A stretch of 64,000 bases of DNA from Azospirillum oryzae. GTDB taxonomy: Bacteria; Pseudomonadota; Alphaproteobacteria; Azospirillales; Azospirillaceae. This document shows, in pieces, positions 8,194 to 17,113 of this stretch. The notes beneath the pieces are model-generated. The model searched no databases, was not told the DNA's origin, and saw only the letters and a program-made list of their open reading frames with translations. The number at the start of each line of letters is the position of its first letter. Position 1 is the stretch's first letter. The translations under genes and the position numbers were made by a program. Location of the stretch: the NCBI RefSeq assembly GCF_008364795.1, contig NZ_VTTM01000013.1, positions 118,770 through 182,769 of the forward strand, written 5' to 3'.

Positions 8194-9723
8194 CTTTCAA
8201 TTACCCACATCCGGCCGGGCGGCCGGTGATGGTGGCCTCCGCCTCGAACCAGGACGATCTCCAGCCTGTTGACATCGAACGATGCTCGGGAGGTGCCGAT
8301 GGCCACGGGACCCAACGCCTGGATCGAGGATGAACTCGCCGGCTGCCACTTTGCCGACGAGCGGTTGGGGCGACGCTTGAGCACGTTGCTCGATCAGATA
8401 TCCGGGGCGATGGGTGACAGCATTCCCCTGGCATGCCAAGACTGGGCCAACACCAAGGCGGCCTACCGGTTCTTCGCCAACGACCGGGTAAGCGAAGCGG
8501 ACATTCTCGCCGGCCATTTCGACGCGACCCGCCAGCGGGTCGCCGCGACTACCGGCCCCCTCCTGGTCATTCAGGACACCACGGAGTTCTCCTTCCAGCG
8601 CGAGCATCCCGAGAAGATCGGTCAGACCGTCCGGGTGAACAGCGGTCAGGACCAGGAGGGACGGTTTCGAATGCACACCGTGTGTGGGCTGCTGATGCAC
8701 GCGAGTCTGGCAGTCACGACCGAGGGCCTGCCGCTCGGCCTCGGTGCCGTCAAGTTCTGGACCCGGACCAAGTTCAAGGGCACCGCCGCATTGAAGAGGA
8801 AGATCAACCCGACGCGGGTTCCCATCGAGCAGAAAGAGAGTGTCCGCTGGTTGGAGAACCTGCGCCGGACCACGGAGCGGTTCGGCGATCCGGCGCGCTG
8901 CATCCATGTCGGGGATCGCGAGAGCGACATCTACGAACTGTTCTGCTTGGCTCAGGAGTTGGGCACCCATTTCCTGGTGCGGACCTGCGTCGACCGGCTC
9001 GCCCTTGGCGGCGATACGACCGTCGACGCCGTGATGGACGAGGTCGCCGTTCAGGGCGTGCATGCCGTCACCGTTCGAGATGGTCAGGGCCGTGTCGGCA
9101 CGGCGGAGGTCGAGCTGACCTATCGCAGCCTGCGGATCTTGCCGCCGATCGGGAAACAGAAGCGCTATCCAGCACTCACCCTGACGGTCCTGCATGCCCA
9201 GGAACGGGAGGCGCCCGTCGATCGCCCGCGCATCGACTGGAAGCTCCTCACCGATCTGCCCGTCCTCACCCAGGAAGCGGCCATCGAAAAGCTCCGCTGG
9301 TATGCGGTTCGATGGAAAATCGAGGTGTTTCACAAGATTTTGAAATCGGGGTGCAAGGCAGAAGAGGCGAGGCTCCGAAGTGCCGACCGTTTGGTCAAAT
9401 TGATCGCCGTCTATTGCCTCGTAAGCTGGCGAGTTTTCTGGATGACCATGATCAATCGATCGGCGCCGGATGTCGATGCAGGGATCGTCTTTACAGAACG
9501 CGAGCAACAGATCCTGGATTTCCTGGTCCCGAACAAGGCTCCCAGCCTGCCCGGCAGCAACACCCTGGGCATCTACCTCACCAAAGTTGCCAAGCTCGGT
9601 GGCTATCTCGCCCGGGGCTCCGATCCACCGCCGGGTAACATGGTCATGTGGCGGGGTATGTCTCGCCTGATCGATATTGTCTTGGGTTCAGAGATCGCGC
9701 CGCAGCTTGTGGGTAATTGAAAG
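8194..9723 (+). mobile_element. IS4-family insertion sequence with 9-bp target duplication
   Basis: A 1530-bp element bounded by perfect 16-bp inverted repeats, CTTTCAATTACCCACA on the left and TGTGGGTAATTGAAAG on the right. It is flanked on both sides by CCGACGATG (8185-8193 and 9724-9732), a 9-bp duplication as made by the IS50-like branch of IS4. It encodes one intact transposase. Clean ends and duplication indicate recent insertion. Confidence 0.95.
8299..9720 (+). CDS. IS4-family (Tn5-like) transposase
   Basis: 473 residues. The N-terminus (ELAGCHFADERLGRRL, then ACQDWANTKAAYRFFAN) is the Tn5/IS50-type DNA-binding domain. The DDE residues are seen in VIQDTTEFSF (first D), HVGDRESDIYE (second D) and the Y-R-E-K signature region YAVRWKIEVFHKILKSG (catalytic E). 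ATG 8299 has GGGAGG six bases upstream and is preferred over an upstream in-frame start. The stop codon lies inside the right inverted repeat. Nothing suggests inactivation. Confidence 0.93.
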   Translation: MATGPNAWIEDELAGCHFADERLGRRLSTLLDQISGAMGDSIPLACQDWANTKAAYRFFANDRVSEADILAGHFDATRQRVAATTGPLLVIQDTTEFSFQREHPEKIGQTVRVNSGQDQEGRFRMHTVCGLLMHASLAVTTEGLPLGLGAVKFWTRTKFKGTAALKRKINPTRVPIEQKESVRWLENLRRTTERFGDPARCIHVGDRESDIYELFCLAQELGTHFLVRTCVDRLALGGDTTVDAVMDEVAVQGVHAVTVRDGQGRVGTAEVELTYRSLRILPPIGKQKRYPALTLTVLHAQEREAPVDRPRIDWKLLTDLPVLTQEAAIEKLRWYAVRWKIEVFHKILKSGCKAEEARLRSADRLVKLIAVYCLVSWRVFWMTMINRSAPDVDAGIVFTEREQQILDFLVPNKAPSLPGSNTLGIYLTKVAKLGGYLARGSDPPPGNMVMWRGMSRLIDIVLGSEIAPQLVGN

Positions 9724-9766
9724 CCGACGATGACCGCCTTGCGGGGAGTGGACGAAGTGGGCTGAG

Positions 9767-10100
9767 GGCATTGTCACGGGAACGGTGGCGGCTCGCCGGT
9801 TGTGACATTATTCTTCTCGGATGTCGCCGCTCTCGTTTGCCCGCCATCAGTTCCCGCCCGCGATCATCCAGCATGCAATCTGGCTCTATCTCCGCTTTAC
9901 GCTGAGCTACCGGGATGTCGAGGAGCTACTGGCCGAACGTGGCGTGGAGGTGTCCTACGAGAGCGTCCGCCGCTGGGTCCTGAAGTTTGGGCCGGCCATC
10001 GCACGCAACCTGCGGCGCCTCCGACCCAAGCCCAGCCCGCGCTGGCATCTGGACGAGATGGTGATCAGGGTCAGCGGAAAGCCGATGTACTTGTGGCGTG
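9767..10100 (+). pseudogene. IS6-family element, 5' half
   Basis: GGCATTGTCACGGGAACGG at 9767 looks like an IS6 terminal repeat. From 9821 the frame encodes about 93 residues of IS6 transposase: FARHQFPPAIIQHAIWLYLR, then LSYRDVEELLAERGVEVSYE, SVRRWVLKFG and WHLDEMVIRVSGKPMYLWR (with the first DDE aspartate). Similarity ends near 10098, where sequence joined to the ISL3 element starts. The rest of the transposase is missing, so it is a broken remnant. Confidence 0.82.
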
Positions 10101-10166
10101 TCAGTGCCGATTGGATACTGGCCCATCCGCATTTTCGGTGCAGGGTAGCAGCCTGGGCGTGGGCAT

Positions 10167-11083
10167 TCAGGCGGCCTCAAGCACGCGATGACGCAGCAGA
10201 TCGAAGCTGCCGCGGCCGTTCATCATGCGCTTGATCGTCTTCAGCCTGCTGATCTGCCCCTCCACCGGTCCGGTGCTCCACGGCAGCGACAGAGCCGCCC
10301 GGACCGCGGCGAGATCGCGCTTCAAACCAATGGCAAAGCCCGTCAAGGGGGTGCCGTTCGCCGTCGACAGCCAGTTGTCCAACTCTCCGGCTCGTTGTCC
10401 CCGGACCATCGCCCGAAAGGCACGGGCCACGGTAATGGTTTGTGCCAGTTCCGGCGAACAGGCGATCAGGGCTGAGACGAAGGCCTGTTCGGTCGGGTCG
10501 ATCTCCTGCTCGTCGGCGATTACCAACCATGCCGCCCGTCGGCGCGACGGCACCGGCCATGATGCCGATGTCATAGACGCTGCGCTTCGTGTGGCCTGTC
10601 GCAGAGGCCGTGCCCAGTCCCGAACCAGTGTCCGCTGACCGGTGAAGCCGAGGGACTTGATCTCCCGCCAGAGCAGAGCGGCGTTGTGGCAGCCGTCATC
10701 CCAGCGTTGCCGCAGGTGATCGAGGAACGGATCAAGCCGGCTCCCTTTGGCTGGCTGACGCCATGCCGGCGGCTGTCCGGATCGCAGCCACACCCGCACC
10801 GTCTTGCGATCGAGATGGAGCGTTTCAGCGATGCGCGTTTGCGACCACCCGCGGGCTTTCAGCGCGACGACCTCGTCATAACGGGCATGGCGGGCAGCAT
10901 GAAGGGCAGCGCTCCGCTGCTCTCGCCGGGTTGGTGGACTGGAAACCTCATCCGACGGCGGCAGGTGCGGGTCCTGCTCGGTTTCGCCCACCAGAGCGAC
11001 AGCCAGCTTGGCGGCGGCCCGAAGGTTGCGGTGATGGCCGGTGAGGATCTCCCGCAAGGTGTCGGTCAAATTGTGCAGGAGGT
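10167..11083 (-). pseudogene. ISL3 transposase, 3' exon
   Basis: Exon 2 begins ACCTCCTGCACAATTTG. After joining to exon 1 (which ends in TGGC) the protein reads ADRW-HLLHNLTDTLREIL, exactly the uninterrupted ISL3 sequence, and stays open for 305 codons to the stop. It contains a helix-turn-helix (ARGWSQTRIAETLHLDRKTV) and the C-terminal DDE part (STGPVEGQISRLKTIKRMMNGR, with the catalytic E). Exon 2 could also be translated alone from ATG 11069. Confidence 0.85.
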
Positions 11084-13435
11084 GTCGGGTAGCCGGGCTC
11101 CGTTGCCGAAGCCCAGCCCCCTCAGAACCGGACGTGACGATCTCCCGTCATCCGGCTCAAGCCTCCGCCGCCCGGTACCCGATCCGCGCGTGGTGTCCAT
11201 GGTGGCACCACCGGTGTACCAGTTGCAGGTTGTCGATCTGGTCAGATCCGCCGAGATACCGTGGGATGTCGTGATGCTCGTCGATCAGAGGAAGGTCCTC
11301 ATCTGGATCGAATCCAACACGACACATCGCGCATTGAAAGTCTTGTCGCCGCAACAAGGCCAATCGCATGGGAGAGTGCATCGTCACCTTCATGCGTCGT
11401 TGCTGCCGCTCTTCCCAGTAAGCCTGGTCGTCGGGATTGAGCGGGCTTCGCTTTCCTTGAACCTTGCTGTGCCGGGTGATTGGAATGTCGTCGTGCCGAG
11501 CGAGCCGGGTACGGCCATCCACGAAATTCCATTTGGCGTCGAAGTAGCGCGACCGGACCCAGGCCGCCGACTTGGTCGGGTGGCGGCGCTTGGCCCAGTG
11601 CCACAGCTTCGCGTGGACATGATGGTCCATGGAATGGAACGTCCGCTTCGAGGCGCCATGCCGATAGTAGTTCGCCCATCCCCGGATCAGCGGGTTGAGC
11701 TCGCCGATGACTTGGCTGGCGGTTGCCTGACGATGGCCGCTCAGATAGTCATGGATGGCGCGCAGATGCTGTACCACCTTCGCCTTCTGAGGGGTCGTCA
11801 GGATCACGCCACGATACCTCCGCACGGTGAAGCCGAGGAAGTCAAAGCCCTGGTCGATATGAACGATCCGGGTCTTCTTCTCGCTCAGCGTCAACCCACG
11901 CTCACGGAGAAATCGCGTCAGCGTGGGGACAACATACGTCTCCAAGACTTCACGTGTCGGTGCCGTCACCACCAGATCGTCGGCATAGCGCACCAAACCG
12001 AGGCCACGGTTGAGGCCGTGACGCCGGCTTGGACGAACGGGGCGACCCCGTGTGTCTTCGGCTCCGAAGAGCCGCTCCGTGCCGTCGAGGGCAATGTTGG
12101 CCAACAGGGGCGATGCAATACCACCTTGCGGTGTGCCGGCCGTCGTTGGCGTCCATGTGCCCAGTTCCACCGTACCGGCCTTGAGCCAGCGATGGATGGT
12201 GGTGGTGAACGTCGGCAGCCTCGCCAGCAGCGGATCATGTCCGATGTTGTCAAAGCAGCCGGAAATGTCCGCGTTGAGCACCCATTCACTCGCGCCGGCG
12301 GGAGCCAGCATCGCGTGCAGGGCGACGATCGCATCCATCGTGCACCGTCCAGGCCGGAACCCGTAGCTGTTCGCCTCGAAGCGTGTCTCCCATTCGGGTT
12401 CCAGCGCCATCTTGACGAGCATCTGCAAGGCTCGATCCCGGATCGTCGGAATGCCCAAGGGCCGCTTCCGGCCGTCCGCCTTCGGGATGTACACCCGGCG
12501 GACCGGTTGTGGGCGGTAGTCCTTGAGGCTCAGATCAGTGCTCAACCTCATCCGGCCCTCGGGCGTTTTGCACACCACGCCATCGATGCCGGGAGTGTTG
12601 CGGCCAGTGTTCTGCTGGGTAACCCGGCGGACCGCCAGCCGTTTTGCGGATGTAGAGCGGACCAGGAGCTTCTGCAGGTTCTTCACCTGCCGCCCGTTCC
12701 CAGCCGCCGCGGCACGGTAGATGCGTCCTTGAAGGCGCTTCACGACCGCTTCCGTCGTGGTCCAATCGATCTCGGACCACGCCATCGTCGGCGGACGTTC
12801 ACCGGAATGTTCGGTTTTCACCATCTAACGTCTCCGGCAATTCCAAGCACCCCAAGGGGGCTCGACCGTTGAGACCATGGCGGAAGTCTGCGCCCTTTCG
12901 GGCTGGGTATTTCCTCATCATCGAGGCCCTATCCATCCCATTACAGGATGGCCTTCGCTTTCTCCGCCTTCCTCTACCCCCTTCACCATCTCCTTCCTTG
13001 CGGTTGGCATACCGTCGCCTCGCGGCAGACGGGATGAATGGGGCTTACCCTGTTGTCTGATGTGGAGAAGCGGATGGGGAGGCTGCGCCCTATAGTCCGG
13101 CGGGTCTTCGTGCCACCGTCGTCGGTGATGGCAACCGACGATCCGACCCACGTGCCATTTTGGCGCCGGCCTGTCAGCACCTTTGGCCGGTTGCGGATGA
13201 CGGACCTTGACAACGGGCATTCACTTGCGTTCAGCCTTCCATCCTCTGCTGGGCCGCCTCCGGATTGGTGCTCCCAGATTGTGGCCGTTGTCCCCAGAGC
13301 TTCAGACGTCGGATTACTCCTTCGCATGTCCGGGTAGCAGCACTTGGGTGGACAAGGTTCCTTCATAGGACACTCCAACATCAAACCTTACGGATCGTCG
13401 GGAAGGTGTGTTTCCCGACAACCCTCAGGTCACAC
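11084..13435 (-). ncRNA. Group II intron inserted in the ISL3 transposase
   Basis: On the minus strand the intron starts GTGTGACC (consensus GTGYG) at 13435 and ends CTACCCGAC at 11084. Domain V is at 11158-11125: GAGCCGGATGACGG, loop GAGA, TCGTCACGTCCGGTTC. Domain VI (GGCTGGGCTTCGG..CCCGGCTACCC) follows. Boundaries were set by requiring the ISL3 frame to be restored, which they do to the base. The intron-encoded protein lies in domain IV, between a roughly 600-nt 5' part and the short 3' domains. Confidence 0.88.
11157..12824 (-). CDS. ltrA: Group II intron reverse transcriptase/maturase with HNH endonuclease
   Basis: 555 residues. The RT domain shows YIPKADGRKRPLGIPTIRDR, the motif GTPQGGIASPLLANI and the catalytic LVRYADDLVV. 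An X/maturase domain (LNPLIRGWANYYRHGASK) follows. The C-terminus has an HNH zinc-type endonuclease (CAMC, DEHHDIPRYLGGSDQIDNLQLVH, HHGHH). All key residues are present, so the intron appears capable of splicing and retrohoming. The stop codon overlaps the start of domain V by two bases. Confidence 0.95.
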   Translation of the reverse strand: MVKTEHSGERPPTMAWSEIDWTTTEAVVKRLQGRIYRAAAAGNGRQVKNLQKLLVRSTSAKRLAVRRVTQQNTGRNTPGIDGVVCKTPEGRMRLSTDLSLKDYRPQPVRRVYIPKADGRKRPLGIPTIRDRALQMLVKMALEPEWETRFEANSYGFRPGRCTMDAIVALHAMLAPAGASEWVLNADISGCFDNIGHDPLLARLPTFTTTIHRWLKAGTVELGTWTPTTAGTPQGGIASPLLANIALDGTERLFGAEDTRGRPVRPSRRHGLNRGLGLVRYADDLVVTAPTREVLETYVVPTLTRFLRERGLTLSEKKTRIVHIDQGFDFLGFTVRRYRGVILTTPQKAKVVQHLRAIHDYLSGHRQATASQVIGELNPLIRGWANYYRHGASKRTFHSMDHHVHAKLWHWAKRRHPTKSAAWVRSRYFDAKWNFVDGRTRLARHDDIPITRHSKVQGKRSPLNPDDQAYWEERQQRRMKVTMHSPMRLALLRRQDFQCAMCRVGFDPDEDLPLIDEHHDIPRYLGGSDQIDNLQLVHRWCHHGHHARIGYRAAEA

Positions 13436-13998
13436 GCCAGCGATCCGCAACCTGGATGGCGGTGGGTGCGCCCTGACGGACGCCATCGGCGTAGGCGCCA
13501 GCACGGTCACGGGCGACGATCTCGACACCAGGATGGGCTTTCAGCCATGCGGCAACGGTGTCGGCCTGACGGTCGGGCAGGAGGTCGATGGGGCGGTTGC
13601 GCTCGAGATCGACGACGATGATGCCGTAGCGCTTGCCGCGGCGCCACGCCCAATCATCAATACCGATGATTTGAGGCGCCGGGGCCGGCACCACGGGCAC
13701 CGCGCGGATCAGGCGCAGCAGCGTGTCACCACTGACCGGCATGGCGAGCCGGGTGGACAGCCGGGCGCCGGGATTTCCGCCGGCACTCAGTGCAATGGCG
13801 CGCTGCGCCTCGGCAAGCCGCCGGGTGCGCCGGACCCGAGGGGCTGCCACCGTGGGCAGCGGCTCAGCGAAGATGCTGCGGGGACAGTCCGCCACCACAC
13901 ACCGGAAGCGGCGAACCTGCAGGTGGAGTTCGCCAACTCGGCCCTGCCACGGCAGGTCGCCCAGATGTCGGGAGTACCGACTGTGGACGCGTGCTGTC
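13436..13998 (-). pseudogene. ISL3 transposase, 5' exon, lacking its N-terminus
   Basis: The frame starts at ARVHSRYSRHLGDLPWQGRV, includes VRRFRCVVADCPRSIF and the DDE segment with IIGIDDWAWRRGKRYG, and ends in ADRW at the intron. The first roughly 45 residues, including the CxxC pair seen in the copy at 1-477, are missing, and TGA precedes the homology. Unless a start was supplied by the neighbouring sequence, the spliced product would be inactive. Confidence 0.82.
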
Positions 13999-14004
13999 GG
14001 TCAT

Positions 14005-14396
14005 CTCAATAACCTTAACTCGTGAAACGTTCATATCCAAATACTTAGCTTGGCAGCAATATTGTTAACTGGATACCAATAACGCAAACTGAAGCACGAG
14101 CCTGACCTCAATAAGGTTAACCGGATCGCCCCGATGTCGGCTGACCGCTCTGGGGGACCACATCGCTTGTCGGAGAGAATAGGTCCGACAGCGGTCAAGC
14201 CGACGCTCAGGCGGGCGGCGGCATGGCCAAGCGGCGGCGCGTGCGTCCCGAAGGCGGCCCTGCGGCCGGGTTCCAGTCAAGGTTATTGAGATAACCAGTA
14301 AAGGTTATTGAGGTTGAACGGGCATCGGCGACCCGCGCCAGTTCACGTTTTTGCGACCAGGATTCCGGCTGAAGCCGCTTCAGTAAAGGTTATTTC
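14005..14396. repeat. Five copies of an AGGTTATTGAG-type repeat
   Basis: The motif (A)AGGTTATTGAG or its complement occurs at about 14005 (CTCAATAACCTTAACT), 14107 (CTCAATAAGGTTAACC), 14277 (AAGGTTATTGAGATAACC), 14298 (AAAGGTTATTGAGGTT) and 14381 (AAAGGTTATTTC). The third copy is itself a palindrome (GGTTAT-TGAG-ATAACC). Multiple short repeats in both orientations within 400 bp without a gene resemble the transposase-binding end of a Tn7/Tn5053-type element. It lies outside the tni transposon boundary proposed at 14434. Confidence 0.5.
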
Positions 14397-14448
14397 GCCA
14401 GCCGACAAGATCGGGCGCCAGGATGGCGCCTTTTGTCGCCGTAAAGTA

Positions 14449-14541
14449 GTTCATGCAAATTGTCACTCAGCAAATGTAAGGGATTTTTCGTCTCTTCGTC
14501 ATCCAATTGATGCAAAAAGTAAGGAGGATGCTGCAAAAAGC
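14449..14541. repeat. Left-end transposase-binding repeats
   Basis: Three related sites, GTTCATGCAAAT (14449), TTGATGCAAAAAG (14507) and GATGCTGCAAAAAG (14528), lie between the left tip and the tniA start. They are inverted relative to the right-end repeats, as expected for TniA-binding 19-mers. Confidence 0.6.
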
Positions 14542-14562
14542 AGAATGTGGATCGGGTGAAAA

Positions 14563-16245
14563 GTGCCGCGGCATCCGCACACTACCCAGGCGCTGACGAC
14601 CGTCTCCGAAGAGGACTGGGCCCTTGCCCGTGAGCGCGAACCCATTGTTCGTGACTTGATGCATAACCCTCCCCCCTATGGCGCTCGGGCGGAAGCGATG
14701 GCGGCGGCGGCCGGCGAACTCAATGTCACTCCCAACTATCTCTACCGTTTGCTCAAGGCCTACGAAGCCGATCCTCGAACACGCTCTCTGCTGCTGAAGA
14801 CACCAGGACCTGCCGGTGGCGCCCAGCGCCTGGATCACCGGGTCGAGGCGATCATCGAGGAGGAGATCAAAGGCAACTACCTGACCCTCCTTCGCCCCAA
14901 GAAATCGCTGCTGATGAAGGGAATTCAGGCCCGATGCGCGGCGGAGGACCTGACCAAGCCGGCTCGCCAGACCGTGGACGCCCGGCTGGCGGCGATCAGC
15001 AAGCGGGAACAGACCAAGCGCCGCCACGGCCGGAAGAAGGCGCGTGACGAGTTCAACCCAATCCGGGGATCGCTCGTGGCTGAGCGCGCGCTGGAGGTCG
15101 TCCAGATCGACCACACTCCGGCCGACCTCCAAGCCGTTGAACCCGACAGCCTGGAGGTGATCGGGCGGCCCTTCATCACCTTGGCCGTCGATATCCGGAC
15201 CCGCATGTACTGCGGCTTCTACCTGACCTTCGATCCGCCCTCGGCGACCAGCGTCGCCGCCTGCGTTGCTCATGCGGTGATGGACAAGAGCGAGTGGCTG
15301 GCGGCTCGGGGGTTGCCGGCTCGCTGGCCGGTCATGGGCCTGTGCGAGGCCGTCCATACCGATAACGGCAAGGAGTTTCACTCCAAGGCCTTCACCCGGG
15401 CCTGCGAGGATTACGGCATCGAATTGCGCTACCGCCCGCCCGGCACACCGCACATGGGTGGCCATGTCGAGCGCCGCATCGGCCATCTGAGCCAAGAGTT
15501 GCATCTGCTGCCCGGCACCACCTTTTCCAATATTAAGGAACGTGGCGTCTACGACGCTGCCGGCAACGCCTGCCTCACCATCGCTGAGATCGAGTGGCTG
15601 GTGGCCAGCATCATCCTGGAGCACCACGCCTCCTTCCACGAAGGCATCGGCACGTCGCCCAACGCCAAGTGGGCGGCTGACACCGAGGGCAAGGTCTTCC
15701 GGATGCCGGCCGACTTGCGGACCTTCCACCGCGATTTCCTGCCGTTTGAGGAGCGGACGGTGCAGCGCGACGGCGTCCACCTGTTCAACATCTCCTACTG
15801 GCACGACGCGCTGACGCCCTTCCTCCACGACAAGCGTAAGGTCACGGCCCACTATAATCCCGCCGACCTCTCCAAGGTCTTCATCCGCGGTGTGTCGGGC
15901 GAGTACCTGGAGGTTCCTTACCGCAACCTGCGACGTCCGGCCATTTCCCTGTGGGAGCACAAGGCCGCAAGACGGGTACTGCGCCGCCAGGGGCGCGCCG
16001 GCGTCGACGAGGCGATGATCTTCGACATGGTGCTGGCCCGGCGCAAGCTGGTGGAGGAGGCCAGCAACCGCAGCCGACGGGCCCGCATGGAGCGGGCCAG
16101 GGGCGCAGGGCCACGGTCGGTCCCTGCCCTGCCGGCGGCATCGACCCCACCGGCCATCGACGCGGCGTATCGGGTCATGCCCGACGGTGCGGACGACGCC
16201 CCTCTCGAGCTGCCCTATTACGACACGGAGAGCTGGGATGACTGA
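14563..16245 (+). CDS. tniA: TniA DDE transposase
   Basis: 560 residues of the Mu/Tn7 TnsB/IS481-like rve transposase superfamily. The catalytic triad can be read as D183 (VVQIDHTPADL), D267 (AVHTDNGKEFH) and E303 (GGHVERRIGH). An N-terminal helical DNA-binding region precedes it, and a Mu-transposase C-terminal beta-barrel region (KVTAHYNPADLSKVFI) follows. GTG 14563 is the start; an SD-like GGGTG is weak. The stop codon overlaps the tniB start (ATGA), showing translational coupling. It would cut and join the ends together with TniB. Confidence 0.92.
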   Translation: MPRHPHTTQALTTVSEEDWALAREREPIVRDLMHNPPPYGARAEAMAAAAGELNVTPNYLYRLLKAYEADPRTRSLLLKTPGPAGGAQRLDHRVEAIIEEEIKGNYLTLLRPKKSLLMKGIQARCAAEDLTKPARQTVDARLAAISKREQTKRRHGRKKARDEFNPIRGSLVAERALEVVQIDHTPADLQAVEPDSLEVIGRPFITLAVDIRTRMYCGFYLTFDPPSATSVAACVAHAVMDKSEWLAARGLPARWPVMGLCEAVHTDNGKEFHSKAFTRACEDYGIELRYRPPGTPHMGGHVERRIGHLSQELHLLPGTTFSNIKERGVYDAAGNACLTIAEIEWLVASIILEHHASFHEGIGTSPNAKWAADTEGKVFRMPADLRTFHRDFLPFEERTVQRDGVHLFNISYWHDALTPFLHDKRKVTAHYNPADLSKVFIRGVSGEYLEVPYRNLRRPAISLWEHKAARRVLRRQGRAGVDEAMIFDMVLARRKLVEEASNRSRRARMERARGAGPRSVPALPAASTPPAIDAAYRVMPDGADDAPLELPYYDTESWDD

Positions 16246-17113
16246 CGACGCCTACCGGCATCTCGGACCGTCGGCGCTGGAGGTGATTGCCCTGTCCCCG
16301 GAGGAGCGCATCGTGCGTATGCAGGGCCGCCGCTTCACCGAATACCCGCGCTGCCGGTTCGTCCTCGACCTCATGCTCGAACAGCTCGAGCAACCGGCCG
16401 GCACGATCAAACCCAACCTGCTGATCTGGGGAGAATCCGGCCAGGGCAAATCCACGATCATGGCCAAGCACCTGCGCGACCACCCGGCGGTGTTCGATAA
16501 GAAGACCGGGGTGCGACGCACCGCAACTGTCGGTCTTGAGATGCCGCCGATGTGCGATGTCAAATGGTTCTACACTCAACTGCTTCGGGCCATCGATGCC
16601 CCGGTCAACGAGTCTCGTGCCAACATCCCGCTTCTGGCAGATCGCGTCGTCACCCTCTACCGCCTGACCGGGGTCCGCCAGATCCTGATCGATGAGGCGC
16701 ACAACATGCTGATGGGCACGCTGCGCCAGCAGCGGATCATGCTGACGGTGATCCGCCATCTGAGCAACGTGCTGGGCATCCCGCTTGTCCTCTTCGGCAC
16801 CCAGGATGCCCGCGAGGCGCTGATGCACGACCATCAGCTCACCCGCCGCTTCCGTTTCGTCGAGCTGCCGGTGTGGGAGGCGGGGGAGGAGTTCCAGACG
16901 ATGGTCGGCAGCGTCCTGCGCACCCTGCCGCTGCGCCGGCCCTCAACCCTCACCGCGCGCTCTATCCGAGCGCTGCTGTCCCACTGCGGGGGAACCACCG
17001 CCAAGCTCTTCGAGACGCTCATCGACCTCGGCATCGACGCAATTCAGGTCGGCGAAGAGCGGATCACCGCCGACATGGTCAACGAGTTCATCGGCCGGCC
17101 AGGGACGGGGTGA
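16238..17113 (+). CDS. tniB: TniB AAA+ transposition regulator
   Basis: 291 residues. Walker A is GESGQGKST (about residues 65-73) and Walker B is QILIDEAHNML, followed by a sensor region (LVLFGTQDAREAL). This is the TnsC/TniB/IstB-like ATPase that binds target DNA and activates the transposase. ATG 16238 overlaps the tniA stop in ATGA. An upstream in-frame ATG at 16187 would place 17 residues inside tniA and is less likely. The stop overlaps the tniQ start (GTGA). Confidence 0.92.
   Translation: MTDDAYRHLGPSALEVIALSPEERIVRMQGRRFTEYPRCRFVLDLMLEQLEQPAGTIKPNLLIWGESGQGKSTIMAKHLRDHPAVFDKKTGVRRTATVGLEMPPMCDVKWFYTQLLRAIDAPVNESRANIPLLADRVVTLYRLTGVRQILIDEAHNMLMGTLRQQRIMLTVIRHLSNVLGIPLVLFGTQDAREALMHDHQLTRRFRFVELPVWEAGEEFQTMVGSVLRTLPLRRPSTLTARSIRALLSHCGGTTAKLFETLIDLGIDAIQVGEERITADMVNEFIGRPGTG

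Larger units (their letters stand above)
10100..13998 (-). mobile_element. ISL3-family element interrupted by a group II intron
   Basis: The minus strand carries an ISL3 transposase in two pieces (13998-13436 and 11083-10167) separated by a 2352-bp group II intron. The 5' end of the transposase is missing: homology starts at RVHSRY near 13998 and an in-frame stop lies just upstream, where a different repeat-rich sequence begins. The 3' side joins an IS6 remnant near 10100. The element is therefore 5'-truncated and probably not mobile by itself. The exact outer end near 10100 was not resolved. Confidence 0.8.

Noticed and set aside
8197..9507. 436-codon minus-strand frame opposite the IS4 transposase
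   Set aside because: Fully antisense to a clearly conserved transposase; composition is that of a shadow frame.
10686..12872. 728-codon plus-strand frame
   Set aside because: Antisense to the ISL3 exon and the group II intron maturase; no protein family resemblance.
14467..15960. 497-codon minus-strand frame
   Set aside because: Antisense to tniA, whose DDE residues are clear.
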